In this document: piece by piece, positions 27,542 to 37,047 of the stretch
How positions within the stretch are numbered: position 1 is the first letter of the stretch
Layout of the letters: each line of letters opens with the position of its first letter
Source: Pedobacter changchengzhani
Lineage (GTDB): Bacteria > Bacteroidota > Bacteroidia > Sphingobacteriales > Sphingobacteriaceae
Length of the DNA: 64,000 nt
Assembly (NCBI RefSeq): GCF_004354365.1
Contig: NZ_SJCY01000004.1
Coordinates: forward strand, 357,593-421,592
Direction of reading: 5' to 3'
Translations under genes and position numbers: made by a program
Notes under the pieces: model-generated
Told to the model about the DNA's origin: nothing
The model's input: only the letters and a program-made list of their open reading frames with translations
Databases searched by the model: none

Positions 27542-28273
27542 CTACTTTCTATTATAATTCCGAAACCAACTATTAACCTTCATCTGTATTACGCCAACAA
27601 AAGCTTCTCTAAAAATACTGGTACTCATTTTTGATGCGCCTTCCGTTCTATCGGTAAAAATAATAGGAACTTCTACCACATTAAAACCGTACTTAATGGC
27701 AGTAAATTTCATTTCGATTTGGAAAGCATAACCTACAAATTTAATTTTATCCATAGCGATGGTTTCCAAAACAATGCGCTTGTAACACTTAAAGCCTGCA
27801 GTAGCATCTTGGATGTTAATTCGAGTAATTAGGCGCACATACATTGAGGCAAAATACGACATCAAAACTCTGCCCATTGGCCAATTTACAACATTTACAC
27901 CCTTTACATATCTAGAACCAATGGCAACATCTGCGCCATTAAGGCAAGCCGTTCGCAAACGAATTAAATCTTCAGGATTGTGCGAAAAATCGGCATCCAT
28001 TTCGAAAATGTAAGCGTAGCTTTTTTGTAATGCCCATTTAAAACCGTGGATGTAAGCAGTGCCTAAACCTTGCTTTCCCGCCCGTTCCTCAATAAATAAC
28101 TTTTCGGCAAATGCTAACTGTAAATTTTTTACAATTTGAGCGGTGCCATCCGGAGAACCATCATCAATAATTAAAACATGAAAAGGTTGTGCCAACGAAA
28201 ATACCTTACGGATAATCTTTTCGATGTTCTCCTTTTCATTGTAGGTTGGTATAATGACTAAACTGTCTGACAC
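27542..28273 (-). CDS. Polyprenol monophosphomannose synthase-like GT2
   Basis: A 243-residue soluble family 2 glycosyltransferase of the Dpm1 type. It should transfer mannose or glucose from a nucleotide sugar to a polyprenyl phosphate at the inner face of the membrane. Motifs: IPTYNEKENI, DDGSPDGT (about 37-44), the metal-binding EMDADFSHNP (about 90-99), and the C-terminal FTDRTEGASKMS that marks this family. No C-terminal membrane helices, so it is the short form. The lipid-linked sugar may feed protein or glycan modification outside the cell membrane; no partner is adjacent. Confidence 0.92.
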   Translation of the reverse strand: MSDSLVIIPTYNEKENIEKIIRKVFSLAQPFHVLIIDDGSPDGTAQIVKNLQLAFAEKLFIEERAGKQGLGTAYIHGFKWALQKSYAYIFEMDADFSHNPEDLIRLRTACLNGADVAIGSRYVKGVNVVNWPMGRVLMSYFASMYVRLITRINIQDATAGFKCYKRIVLETIAMDKIKFVGYAFQIEMKFTAIKYGFNVVEVPIIFTDRTEGASKMSTSIFREAFVGVIQMKVNSWFRNYNRK

Positions 28274-28435
28274 GCTAATTTTATTAAGTTATTCAAGTTT
28301 TGGCAATCTGCTTTCCGCTTTTCCCAAAGAGATGACTTTAGACTTGCTTTATGCCTTCCGCTTTAGGATGGCGAAATTAAATATTTAATTTGAAATTAAA
28401 CCTGCATCAATACAATTGATCAGGGTTAAAATATG

Positions 28436-30016
28436 TTACCTAACTTCCTGCATTAATTTTTTAACTAAAGGCGAAATTACAATAAGTATTACACCAGCAA
28501 TAATTGCATAAATGGCAAGCTGTTTATAACCATCGGTGTAGGTAATTAATTTTTGCGGAAGCGAATCTGCCTCTGCACCTTTTGATAAACCTGCGCCCAA
28601 AATACCTGCCACGTACTGACCATAAGCACTGCCTAAAAACCACATACCCATCATTACGCCTTGCAGTTTTCTTGGCGATAATTTAGTCATAATGGATAAT
28701 CCGATAGGAGACAGGCAAAGTTCGCCGAAAGTAACTACTAAATAAGCAACGGTAAATACATCAAGCGAAGCAATACCTTGAATGTTTGCAAAAAAGCGAG
28801 TGGCGTAAAAAATATAATATCCACCGCCTAAAAACAAAAATCCCAATCCAAATTTAATAATCGTGTTTGGTTCTATTTTCTTTTTTGCCAAAGCAATCCA
28901 TACTATGCTAAATACAAACGCGAAAATTATAACAAATAACGAATTTGCCGAATTGTTAACGCCATTGGGGTCGAGATGAATAGCACCCAATAAACTATCA
29001 TTTAAATTTCTGGCAGCAAACAAACTCAATGAGCCACCACTTTGCTCGTAAATACCAAAAAATATGATCGAGAAAAAGATAAATATTAATGCCGCACAAA
29101 GTTTTTTACGCTCTGCCCAATTATATTTCATCATTTCGTAAAAAACATAAATTAATGCTGCCGGCCCTACAATAAGCATAAACCAGTTGGTATATTCTGT
29201 TTTTTTAACCATAATCATAATTACGGGAATGATGGCCAACGAACCAAGATAAACGCCATAAGTGCCCAACAGGCTCGATTGCTTTTTCTGGGTAATAACT
29301 GCGGGTTCTGTTTTAGAATTTGCACCAATGCCTTCAAAAATAACTTCCTCAAATTCTTCTCCATTTGGTGGTAAACCAATTGGCCCCATTTGTTTTTGAG
29401 TAAAAAGAAAAGTGATCAAACTTATGGTCATTACCACGGCAGCCAAGCCGAAGGCTACGTTCCACGTTAGATTGGCTGGAATATATTCGTTAAAAATTTG
29501 ACCTTTACCAATTGCAATACAAGCATAACCGCCAAGTAATGCGCCGACATTTATACCAGCATAAAAAACCGAAAAGCCAGAATCGCGCCTTACATCATTT
29601 TTATGGTACAAGCTACCAACCATTGTAGAAATGTTGGGTTTAAAAAATCCCGTACCAATGATGGTAAAACTGATTCCTAAAAAGAAAAATTGATGCGGAT
29701 CATACGCTAAGATTAAACTACCGGTAATCATCAATAATCCACCCCAAAAAAGCGATTTTCTAAATCCTAAAATTTTATCGGCAAATAACCCACCAATAAA
29801 AGTAAAAGCATAAACAAAAGCTTGGGTAGCACCATACTGCAGTTGTGCTACATCATCTTTCATAAAAAGTTGCGTTACCATAAAATAGGTAAGCATTCCC
29901 CGCATGCCGTAAAAGCAAAAGCGCTCCCACATTTCGGAAAAAAATAGTGCCCATAACTGTTTCGGATATTTACCCTTAAAATTTTGAATTTCGCTTAATG
30001 AAATAGTTTTTTCCAT
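28436..30016 (-). CDS. POT family proton-coupled oligopeptide transporter
   Basis: A 526-residue inner-membrane MFS protein of the POT/PTR2 family that imports di- and tripeptides with protons. The ExxER motif appears as EMWERFCFYGMRG (about 28-40) and FYAGINVGALLG matches the PTR2 signature. About 12-14 helices can be drawn. A Glu/Gly-rich cytoplasmic loop lies around 220-245. It follows a paralogue 62 bases away on the same strand with a strong terminator in between, so it needs read-through or its own promoter. Confidence 0.92.
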   Translation of the reverse strand: MEKTISLSEIQNFKGKYPKQLWALFFSEMWERFCFYGMRGMLTYFMVTQLFMKDDVAQLQYGATQAFVYAFTFIGGLFADKILGFRKSLFWGGLLMITGSLILAYDPHQFFFLGISFTIIGTGFFKPNISTMVGSLYHKNDVRRDSGFSVFYAGINVGALLGGYACIAIGKGQIFNEYIPANLTWNVAFGLAAVVMTISLITFLFTQKQMGPIGLPPNGEEFEEVIFEGIGANSKTEPAVITQKKQSSLLGTYGVYLGSLAIIPVIMIMVKKTEYTNWFMLIVGPAALIYVFYEMMKYNWAERKKLCAALIFIFFSIIFFGIYEQSGGSLSLFAARNLNDSLLGAIHLDPNGVNNSANSLFVIIFAFVFSIVWIALAKKKIEPNTIIKFGLGFLFLGGGYYIFYATRFFANIQGIASLDVFTVAYLVVTFGELCLSPIGLSIMTKLSPRKLQGVMMGMWFLGSAYGQYVAGILGAGLSKGAEADSLPQKLITYTDGYKQLAIYAIIAGVILIVISPLVKKLMQEVR

Positions 30017-30037
30017 CTTTAAATTTTTGTTGAATTT

Positions 30038-30069
30038 AAAAAGCCTTTGAAGTTTTTCAAAGGCTTTTT
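30038..30069 (-). terminator. Intrinsic terminator between the two POT transporter genes
   Basis: A perfect 14-bp stem (30038-30051 with 30056-30069) around AAGCCTTTGAA and TTCAAAGGCTT, with a 4-base loop, followed on the minus strand by T-rich sequence. It lies 10 bases after the stop of the upstream transporter and 22 bases before the start of the next. Confidence 0.85.
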
Positions 30070-30078
30070 ACGAATATT

Positions 30079-31851
30079 TTATTTTACGCCGTGCATTAAT
30101 CTTTTGATTAATGGATTAAGCAACATAATGAATAAACCCAAACCAATTGGGATAATTGTGAATATTAAGAAAAAAGTACTCATAGAATATTGCTCGGTAA
30201 TTTTATCAATCATACCACCAGTTGTACCTGCAATTTTATTACCAATGGCAACTGCTAAGTACCAAATACCAAACATAATTGCAATCATCCGGCCGGGTAC
30301 TAATTTAGATAGGTACGATAAGCCTACTGGCGAGATAAAAAGTTCGCCCATGGTGTGGAAGAAATATGCTAAAATTAGCCAAATCATACTTACCGAAGCA
30401 ATTTTTGCACCAGAAGGGATTGAGCTAGAACCATAAGCAAGTGCAGCAAAGCCGATGCCCAATAAAATCATTCCGAAGGCATTTTTCATCGTTGCCGATG
30501 GATTGTACTTACTTTCCCAAAGTTTGGAAACAATTGGAGCAAAAGAGATAATAAAAAGTGAATTTAATATACCGAACCAAGTTGCAGGCACTTCGGCTTT
30601 AACATCAGTATATTGATTTTTTAACATGTAAATTACGATGCCCCAAATCAATATAAAACCGAATGCCAATATAATGTTACCCAAAGCGTATTTGGCAAAA
30701 GTTTGTTGGAAAAGCTTAATTAATACAAATGAAATGATTAATAATGGTACAACGGTGATTAAGGTGTTGGCGACGTTAAACATTATTTTTGCATCTCCAT
30801 CCAACAATCTTGCGGTATAGTCTTTTGCAAAAATCGTCATTGATCCACCTGCTTGCTCAAACGCAGCCCAAAAGAATATAGTGATAAATGCTAAGATAAT
30901 TACAACAATCATTTTATCTCTAAGGATTGAAGAGTATTGGGTAATCCTTTTTACTAAGACGAAAATGAATAGAATTAAGGCACTTATTATGGCAAAATTA
31001 CTGCCTGAGATATTGTAAACATTAAAATTAAATAAATTGATTGAGGTGATTTTTGAAAGCGGATCGTTAATAACCCAAACCAAACCAACAACAGAAATAA
31101 TTGCGATAATTACCAAATCTAAAGTAGAAAAAGGATTACGTTTTGCGTCAGACGGATGTTCATCTTCATCAACTGCGTTGATATCGTTAACAGGTTTTAA
31201 ACCAATATCGCCAAAAATACCTTTTGTAAAATAAAATTGAAGCATGCCTACAAACATAAATATTCCTGCTAAGCCAAATCCGTAGCTCCAACCCCAATTT
31301 GGGTTTTCGCCGATATAACCACACAATAGCATGCCTAAAAATGCGCCAGAGTTAACCCCCATGTAGAATATGGTGTAGGCACCATCTTTTTTCTCAGGAT
31401 GTTTTTTATACATTTGAGATAAGATAGAAGTCATATTCGGTTTAAAGAAACCGTTGCCAATTACCAATAAACCTAAGCCCAAATACATAAAAATTGGGTT
31501 AAATTCGAAAGCCATAGAAAGGTGACCTAACGTCATTAATAGTGCGCCAACAATAACAGCCCAGCGGTAACCAATAATTTTATCGGCAATATAGCCACCT
31601 AAAATTGGTGTTAAATAAGCTAAAGATGTATAAGAACCATATATTGCTAAAGCTTGTTCTCTTGGCCAGCCCCAACCCGGGTTGCCACCCATTATGGCAG
31701 AAGTAAGGAATAATACAAGCAAAGCCCGCATGCCGTAATATGAAAATCTCTCCCACATTTCTGTAAAGAACAAAACAAATAAGCCAGCCGGGTGGCCCAT
31801 TACTTTGCTTTTAAAGAAATCGTTATTGGTTTCGGTTGTTGTTGTAAGCAT
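30079..31851 (-). CDS. POT family proton-coupled oligopeptide transporter (longer paralogue)
   Basis: A 590-residue POT/PTR2 transporter paralogous to the gene that follows it. The ExxER motif is EMWERFSYYGMRA (about 31-43) and FYMGVNSGAFLG gives the PTR2 signature. It is longer mainly in the middle, where a charged loop (NDINAVDEDEHPSD) precedes extra helices typical of Bacteroidota POT proteins. Twelve to fourteen membrane helices. The two paralogues may differ in peptide preference; nothing in the sequence shows which peptides are carried. Confidence 0.92.
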   Translation of the reverse strand: MLTTTTETNNDFFKSKVMGHPAGLFVLFFTEMWERFSYYGMRALLVLFLTSAIMGGNPGWGWPREQALAIYGSYTSLAYLTPILGGYIADKIIGYRWAVIVGALLMTLGHLSMAFEFNPIFMYLGLGLLVIGNGFFKPNMTSILSQMYKKHPEKKDGAYTIFYMGVNSGAFLGMLLCGYIGENPNWGWSYGFGLAGIFMFVGMLQFYFTKGIFGDIGLKPVNDINAVDEDEHPSDAKRNPFSTLDLVIIAIISVVGLVWVINDPLSKITSINLFNFNVYNISGSNFAIISALILFIFVLVKRITQYSSILRDKMIVVIILAFITIFFWAAFEQAGGSMTIFAKDYTARLLDGDAKIMFNVANTLITVVPLLIISFVLIKLFQQTFAKYALGNIILAFGFILIWGIVIYMLKNQYTDVKAEVPATWFGILNSLFIISFAPIVSKLWESKYNPSATMKNAFGMILLGIGFAALAYGSSSIPSGAKIASVSMIWLILAYFFHTMGELFISPVGLSYLSKLVPGRMIAIMFGIWYLAVAIGNKIAGTTGGMIDKITEQYSMSTFFLIFTIIPIGLGLFIMLLNPLIKRLMHGVK

Positions 31852-31991
31852 AAAACAATCTTTTGTTTAGGTTTATGAATTCAGAATTTGTGTGCTGTTC
31901 AGTTAGTTTTTAAAGGGTGCAATATAGGGAGTGAATGGCAAACTCACAAATATTTGCAATAAACACCTTAATGGCTTTGATTTTAAGTTGT

Positions 31992-32882
31992 TTAAAATTT
32001 CTTTTCGGGTTTTAATTTCTTTTTTGGATCTGCATAAAGTTCGTCATTTCCATTAATTTCGTTTTTTAAATCCACGTTTTCTTGATGTTTTAATCGGCCT
32101 CCAATAATTTTAAAGCCATCAAAACTTAAATCCGACCCATAATATTCGAACTTGCCAACCATGCTTTCTTCAAAAGGCACAAGGTGATCGTAAACAATCA
32201 TACCTGCTTTTTTATCAGATTTAAGCATCATGGCGTTTTGTTTGTTGTACTCAAATATTACCCGATTGGTATCTTTAAATAATTTTCCATCAAATACCGG
32301 CGCACCAAAAACAACTTTATCTTTATCGAAGGCTAAAATTTCAATCACTTTTTTTGTAGTGCTTGCGTTGTTGCCCTTCCAGCCCAACAATACGTAATAG
32401 GGGAGCTTTCCGGGTGCAGTAACTGGAATAATTTCGTAATAACGGGCACCGAACCATTTTTGATTATCGGTGATTTGATTTGCATTAATAATGTTTTCGG
32501 TTTGATCAATTAGGGGATAAAGTTTTAATGCACCTCCATTTGTATTCATTTGAATGGTGCCATAAAAGCGGTAAGTGCCATCATCCAACGGTAAATACCA
32601 TGATAAAATGCGAAATGATTGATCGCCAGAATTGATAACAGATACGGTTTTAAGTGAATCGAACGGGTAATTGTAAGCATTGTTCAGTTTTAGCGCTTCG
32701 ATTAGGGTTTTTACAAAGCGCGCATTTTCGGCAAGTTTTTTCTCTTTACCAATGGCATTTAAAGTTAAATTGGAAATTTTGATCAAGCTATCTTGCAACG
32801 CATTTAATTTGTTTTGCTGCGCATGAGCAGCAATGGTAAAAAACGTAACTAAAACACATAATAACAACTTGATATTTTTCAT
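31992..32882 (-). CDS. Conserved exported protein of unknown function
   Basis: A 296-residue protein with a clear signal peptide (MKNIKLLLCVLVTFFTIAAHAQ). The mature part is mixed alpha/beta without Cys or recognisable catalytic motifs and ends with a basic Lys-rich tail. It is probably periplasmic. Similar exported proteins occur in Bacteroidota, but I know no function. It lies 44 bases downstream of the thiolase gene on the same strand and may be co-transcribed with it. Confidence 0.75.
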   Translation of the reverse strand: MKNIKLLLCVLVTFFTIAAHAQQNKLNALQDSLIKISNLTLNAIGKEKKLAENARFVKTLIEALKLNNAYNYPFDSLKTVSVINSGDQSFRILSWYLPLDDGTYRFYGTIQMNTNGGALKLYPLIDQTENIINANQITDNQKWFGARYYEIIPVTAPGKLPYYVLLGWKGNNASTTKKVIEILAFDKDKVVFGAPVFDGKLFKDTNRVIFEYNKQNAMMLKSDKKAGMIVYDHLVPFEESMVGKFEYYGSDLSFDGFKIIGGRLKHQENVDLKNEINGNDELYADPKKKLKPEKKF

Positions 32883-32926
32883 ATTTAATCTAATCTCTAA
32901 TCCCTAAACTTTTAACCGCTAACCCG

Positions 32927-34102
32927 CTAAAACCTTTCCACCACCAAAGCACTGGCACCGCCACCACCATTGCAAATTCCAGCAACGCCAATTTTTCCGT
33001 TGTTTTGTTTTAAAACTGATAATAAAGTCACCACAATTCTGGCACCCGAAGCACCAAGTGGATGACCTAAAGCCACTGCGCCACCGTTCATATTTACTTT
33101 TGATCCATCGAGTTTTAGTAACTGATTATTCGCAATTGCAACTACAGAAAAAGCTTCGTTAATTTCAAAATAATCTACATCATTTATATTGATATTGGCT
33201 TTATGTAGCGCCAAAGGGATTGCTTTAGCCGGTGCAGTTGTAAACCATTCTGGCGCTTGTTGTGCATCGGCGAAGCCTAAAATTTTGGCTAATGGTTTTA
33301 TTCCTAATTGTTTTGCTTTTTCGGCACTCATTAAAACTAAAGCAGCTGCACCATCATTTAATGTGGATGCATTTGCGGCCGTAACAGTTCCATCTTTTTT
33401 AAACACTGTTTTTAAAGCTGGTATTTTATCAAATTTTACCGCATTTGGTTCTTCATCGCTATCAATTTTTGATATTTCTCCTTTCCTGTCTTTTACTTCG
33501 ATAGGAATTATTTCTTCAACAAATTTTCCGTCAGTTTGTGCAGCCTGTGCTTTTTGGTAAGATTTAATGGCAAATTGATCCTGCGTTTCTCTCGAAATAT
33601 CGCATTCAGTTGCGCAAAGTTCTGCTGCCGAACCCATGTGGTAATCGTTGTAAACATCCCACAAGCCATCTTTTACTAATCCATCAGTTAACTGGCCGTG
33701 CCCTAATCTATACCCATTTCTGGCTTTATCTAAATAGTAAGGTACGTTACTCATGCTTTCCATTCCACCGGCTACAATTATATCATTATCGCCATTGGCG
33801 ATACTTTGTGCAGCCAGCATAATGGCTTTAGTGCCCGAAGCGCACACTTTGTTTACCGTAGTTGCGGGCAAATCTGGCAAACCAGCGTATTTGCTTGCTT
33901 GGGTTGCTGGCGCCTGACCTAAATTGGCCGATAAAACATTGCCCATAATAACTTCTTGAATCTGATCGGCCTTTAAGCCTGCTTTTTCTATAGCGCCTTT
34001 AATTGCAAAGCCACCTAATTGTGTTGCAGAAAATTGAGCCAACGAACCTCCAAAGCTTCCAATAGGGGTTCTAACAGCTGATACAATAACAACTTCTCTC
34101 AT
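32927..34102 (-). CDS. Acetyl-CoA C-acyltransferase (thiolase)
   Basis: A 391-residue thiolase that condenses or cleaves acyl-CoA in fatty-acid or ketone metabolism. The nucleophile Cys87 is in VNKVCASGTKA, the active-site His in ALGHPLGASGAR, and the second Cys in AGICNGGGGAS. Length and motif spacing are those of biosynthetic acetoacetyl-CoA thiolases (AtoB/PhaA type), though degradative 3-ketoacyl-CoA thiolase cannot be excluded. Soluble cytoplasmic tetramer in the family. No other beta-oxidation gene is adjacent. Confidence 0.93.
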   Translation of the reverse strand: MREVVIVSAVRTPIGSFGGSLAQFSATQLGGFAIKGAIEKAGLKADQIQEVIMGNVLSANLGQAPATQASKYAGLPDLPATTVNKVCASGTKAIMLAAQSIANGDNDIIVAGGMESMSNVPYYLDKARNGYRLGHGQLTDGLVKDGLWDVYNDYHMGSAAELCATECDISRETQDQFAIKSYQKAQAAQTDGKFVEEIIPIEVKDRKGEISKIDSDEEPNAVKFDKIPALKTVFKKDGTVTAANASTLNDGAAALVLMSAEKAKQLGIKPLAKILGFADAQQAPEWFTTAPAKAIPLALHKANININDVDYFEINEAFSVVAIANNQLLKLDGSKVNMNGGAVALGHPLGASGARIVVTLLSVLKQNNGKIGVAGICNGGGGASALVVERF

Positions 34103-34284
34103 GAATTAAATTTTTTACGAATTTTGGTTAGGCCGCTAATTTAGTATTTTTAAAACTTCATAAACGTAATAAAATGTATTTTAGCTTAATATTTAAAATC
34201 TTTTATATCAAAATACCAATGCCATACCGAAGATTTAAAATAGTATGCGTAGATTCAATAAAATTAGATATTAAAGAAAAATGC

Positions 34285-34292
34285 TAATTTTG
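34285..34292 (+). promoter_or_regulatory. -7 box (TAATTTTG) of the HD phosphohydrolase gene
   Basis: An exact TAnnTTTG match 23 bases before the TTG start at 34315; the -33 region is weak. Its position agrees with the TTG start, as no ATG is available nearby. Confidence 0.45.
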
Positions 34293-34314
34293 ACAACCAC
34301 CTAAATCCATAGTT

Positions 34315-36390
34315 TTGGCTAAAATTAAAAAAGATTCTCACAAAATATTATATCGTAAATATTCATCAAACTTAAAGTACGTGATGATGGTATTTGCTGT
34401 TTTCATTATTACCTTGTTTTTGCCTAAACAGCCCCGGTTTCGCTACGAGTTCGAAAAAGGTAAGCAGTGGATGAATAAAGACCTGATTTCGCCTTTTCCG
34501 TTTGCTATTTTAAAAACTACGCCGCAAGTTAAGGGAGATAAAAAAGATGCTTTGAGGAATGTGTTGCCCATTTACCAATTGGATAGCGAAGTGAGTACAA
34601 GCGCACTTGGTAAGTATGAAAATGAATTTGATATTAAATGGAAATCCGCCCAATTGGATGAAAAAGATAAAATTGCTTTTAAAAAGGAAGGATATAAAAT
34701 TCTGCAAAATATATATGCAAAGGGCATTATTGGATTAAATATTAAACACCAAGGAACATCAAAAAACTACGATTTTTCGTTAATCATTAACAATAAAACT
34801 GAGCAGAAGAATACACAAGATGTTTTTACTGCCGAAAACGCTTTAAATTATTTCAAGGAGCATTTTAAATCGAACAACCAGGTAATTGTTGATTTGGTTG
34901 TAAATTTAGCCGAGGATCACATTATCCCGAACATTGTTTTTGATGAGCGCTTAACCCAAGTAGTTCAGGAAAATACCGTAAATAATGTATCTACCACAAA
35001 AGGTATGGTGCAAAAGGGCGAATTAATTATTGCAAAAGGCGAATTTGTAGATGATGATATTTATCAAAAGTTAGAATCTTATAAAGCGACTTATGATGAA
35101 CAGACGAAGACGATTGGAAGCCGTTCGTTGGTTTATTTAGGGCAAGTAATTTTGGTAGGTTTTATACTTGCTATTTTGATGGCCTTTCTATTACTCTTCC
35201 GTAAGGATATATTTAATGATAATAGGCAACTTTCATTAATTTTAATGGTTACCTCCGGCATGTTGCTGGCATTAACCTGGGCTTTAAAAATGAATTTAGT
35301 GAATTTATACTACATTCCTTTTTGTGTGGTGCCTATTATTATTAGAATTTTGTTTGATACCCGTTTGGCGCTTTACATGCACATGCTGGTAATTTTAATT
35401 GCAGGTTTCTTTGTGCCCAACAGTTTCGAGTTTGTATTTTATCAGGTTACGGCCGGCATGGTTGCTATTTTTAGTATCAAAAACTTTGTAAAAAGAGAAC
35501 GTTTTTTAGTTTCTGCATTGTATATTTTGTTGTCTTATTTGGTAACTTTTGTTGGTATTGCGCTTTTGCGTGAGGGATCATTTTCGGCAATTGATTGGTT
35601 AAATTTTGTACCCTTTGTATTTAGCGTATTACTTTCTTTATTGGCATATCCGTTAATTTACGTTTTCGAACGTATTTTCGGTATAACCTCTGATGTAGCG
35701 CTTATAGAATTGACCAATACCAACAATAAGTTGCTTAGAGAGCTAGGTTACAAAGCGCCAGGCACTTTTCAGCACTCTATGCAGGTTGCCAATTTAGCCG
35801 AGGCTGCAATTTTTAAAATTGGTGGCAACTCTGTTTTGGTTAGGGCAGGCGCTTTGTATCATGACATTGGTAAAATGGAAAATCCGCAATATTTTATTGA
35901 AAACCAAAATACGGCACAAAGTCCGCACGATAAATTACCTTATGAGCAGAGTGCGCAAATTATTATTCAGCACGTACATAAAGGGATTGAAATTTTAAGA
36001 AAAAATCAGATGCCCGAAACCATTATCGATTTTATTAGAACGCATCATGGAAATACACGGGTTGATTATTTTTATCAATCTTTTTTGAAAAATTCTCCTG
36101 AAAAATTTGTGGATGAAAACATTTTCCGCTACCCCGGACCAATTCCTTTTAGTAAAGAAACTGGGGTGTTAATGTTGGCAGATTCTGTCGAAGCGGCGTC
36201 GAGAAGTTTGAAAAATCCCGATGCGCAGAACATAAATGACCTCGTTGAAAGGATAATTAGTTACAAATTAGAGCAAAATCAACTAGATAATTGCGATTTA
36301 ACGTTAAAAGATATTGAGACTATCAAATTGATATTCAAGACGATGCTAATGAGTATCTATCATGTTCGGATAGATTATCAACAAGTTTGA
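34315..36390 (+). CDS. 7TM-HD family phosphohydrolase, PgpH-like
   Basis: A 691-residue inner-membrane enzyme. The first helix (about 23-38) is followed by an extracytoplasmic 7TMR-HDED domain (about 45-265), a bundle of seven helices (about 270-465), and a cytoplasmic HD domain (about 480-660) with HSMQVANLAE, HDIGK and THHGNTRVDY. In Listeria, PgpH with this architecture hydrolyses cyclic di-AMP. By analogy this protein probably controls c-di-AMP, linked to osmotic and wall homeostasis. The start is a TTG; the first in-frame ATG (34383) would cut into the first helix. The tRNA-Ser promoter begins right after its stop. Confidence 0.9.
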   Translation: MAKIKKDSHKILYRKYSSNLKYVMMVFAVFIITLFLPKQPRFRYEFEKGKQWMNKDLISPFPFAILKTTPQVKGDKKDALRNVLPIYQLDSEVSTSALGKYENEFDIKWKSAQLDEKDKIAFKKEGYKILQNIYAKGIIGLNIKHQGTSKNYDFSLIINNKTEQKNTQDVFTAENALNYFKEHFKSNNQVIVDLVVNLAEDHIIPNIVFDERLTQVVQENTVNNVSTTKGMVQKGELIIAKGEFVDDDIYQKLESYKATYDEQTKTIGSRSLVYLGQVILVGFILAILMAFLLLFRKDIFNDNRQLSLILMVTSGMLLALTWALKMNLVNLYYIPFCVVPIIIRILFDTRLALYMHMLVILIAGFFVPNSFEFVFYQVTAGMVAIFSIKNFVKRERFLVSALYILLSYLVTFVGIALLREGSFSAIDWLNFVPFVFSVLLSLLAYPLIYVFERIFGITSDVALIELTNTNNKLLRELGYKAPGTFQHSMQVANLAEAAIFKIGGNSVLVRAGALYHDIGKMENPQYFIENQNTAQSPHDKLPYEQSAQIIIQHVHKGIEILRKNQMPETIIDFIRTHHGNTRVDYFYQSFLKNSPEKFVDENIFRYPGPIPFSKETGVLMLADSVEAASRSLKNPDAQNINDLVERIISYKLEQNQLDNCDLTLKDIETIKLIFKTMLMSIYHVRIDYQQV

Positions 36391-36399
36391 TAATTTTTT

Positions 36400-36429
36400 T
36401 TTGTGGAATAGGTTGTTTTGCTATATTTG
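36400..36429 (+). promoter_or_regulatory. Promoter of the tRNA-Ser/tRNA-Pro unit
   Basis: TTTG at 36400-36403 and TATATTTG at 36422-36429, 18 bases apart, match the Bacteroidota TTTG/TAnnTTTG consensus at both boxes. The tRNA-Ser begins 42 bases after the -7 box. This is the best-formed promoter in the window. Confidence 0.75.
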
Positions 36430-36470
36430 CACACCGAAAAAGATGTCGGACGATATCGTTTGAGGTTTAC

Positions 36471-36558
<88 letters not shown>

Positions 36559-36653
36559 AAAATAAAAATGCAAAAATTGATAATTTTATCATTTTAAAAT
36601 TGTTACTTTGCATTCCCTTCGAAAAAGGGTTAATAAAAAGAAGATACCAAGTT

Positions 36654-36727
36654 CGGGATGTAGCGTAGCCCGGTATCGCGCCTGCTTTGGGAGCAGGAGG
36701 TCGTAGGTTCGAATCCTGCCATCCCGA
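36654..36727 (+). tRNA. tRNA-Pro (anticodon TGG), copy 1
   Basis: A 74-base tRNA with acceptor CGGGATG pairing with CATCCCG, anticodon arm CCTGC-TTTGGGA-GCAGG (anticodon TGG) and T arm GTAGGTTCGAATCCTGC. It is identical to the copy at 43518-43591. Its 3' end and the following bases are repeated twice downstream as degenerate copies, which suggests use as an integration target. Confidence 0.95.
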
Positions 36728-36752
36728 CAACTTCCAGTTCATCTGGATGCAG

Positions 36753-36785
36753 AAGCCTCTAAATATCACTATTTAGGGGCTTTTT
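36753..36785 (+). terminator. Terminator after tRNA-Pro copy 1
   Basis: AAGCCTCTAAATA (36753-36765) pairs with TATTTAGGGGCTT (36770-36782) with one G-U pair and a 4-base loop, then runs into T. It ends the tRNA-Ser/tRNA-Pro transcript. Confidence 0.8.
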
Positions 36786-36901
36786 AGCTTTTAAGTAGGC
36801 TATCATAATCCTTTTCAATCCATCTGTAGTGAGAACTAAAGGGATCAAGTAAAAAAGCTGTGGACTTGGGGATAAAGTTCGGATATTGGTGTTGGCTCAA
36901 A

Positions 36902-36986
36902 AGTGATGTAGCGTAGCCCGGTATCGCGCCTGCTTTGGGAGCAGGAGGTCGTAGGTTCTCCCGAAACTTCGGGACTGCCATCCCGA
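36902..36986 (+). pseudogene. tRNA-Pro pseudocopy with hairpin insertion in the T arm
   Basis: Identical to tRNA-Pro from GATGTAG through the anticodon arm to GTAGGTTC. The normal T loop is then replaced by TCCCGAAACTTCGGGA, a perfect 7-bp hairpin, before CTGCCATCCCGA resumes. The 5' end reads AGTGATG instead of CGGGATG, so the acceptor stem cannot form fully. Not a working tRNA. Confidence 0.85.
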
Positions 36987-37047
36987 CAACTTCCAGTTCA
37001 TCTGGATTTTAGCTTTTAAGTAGGCTATCATAATCCTTTTCAATCCA

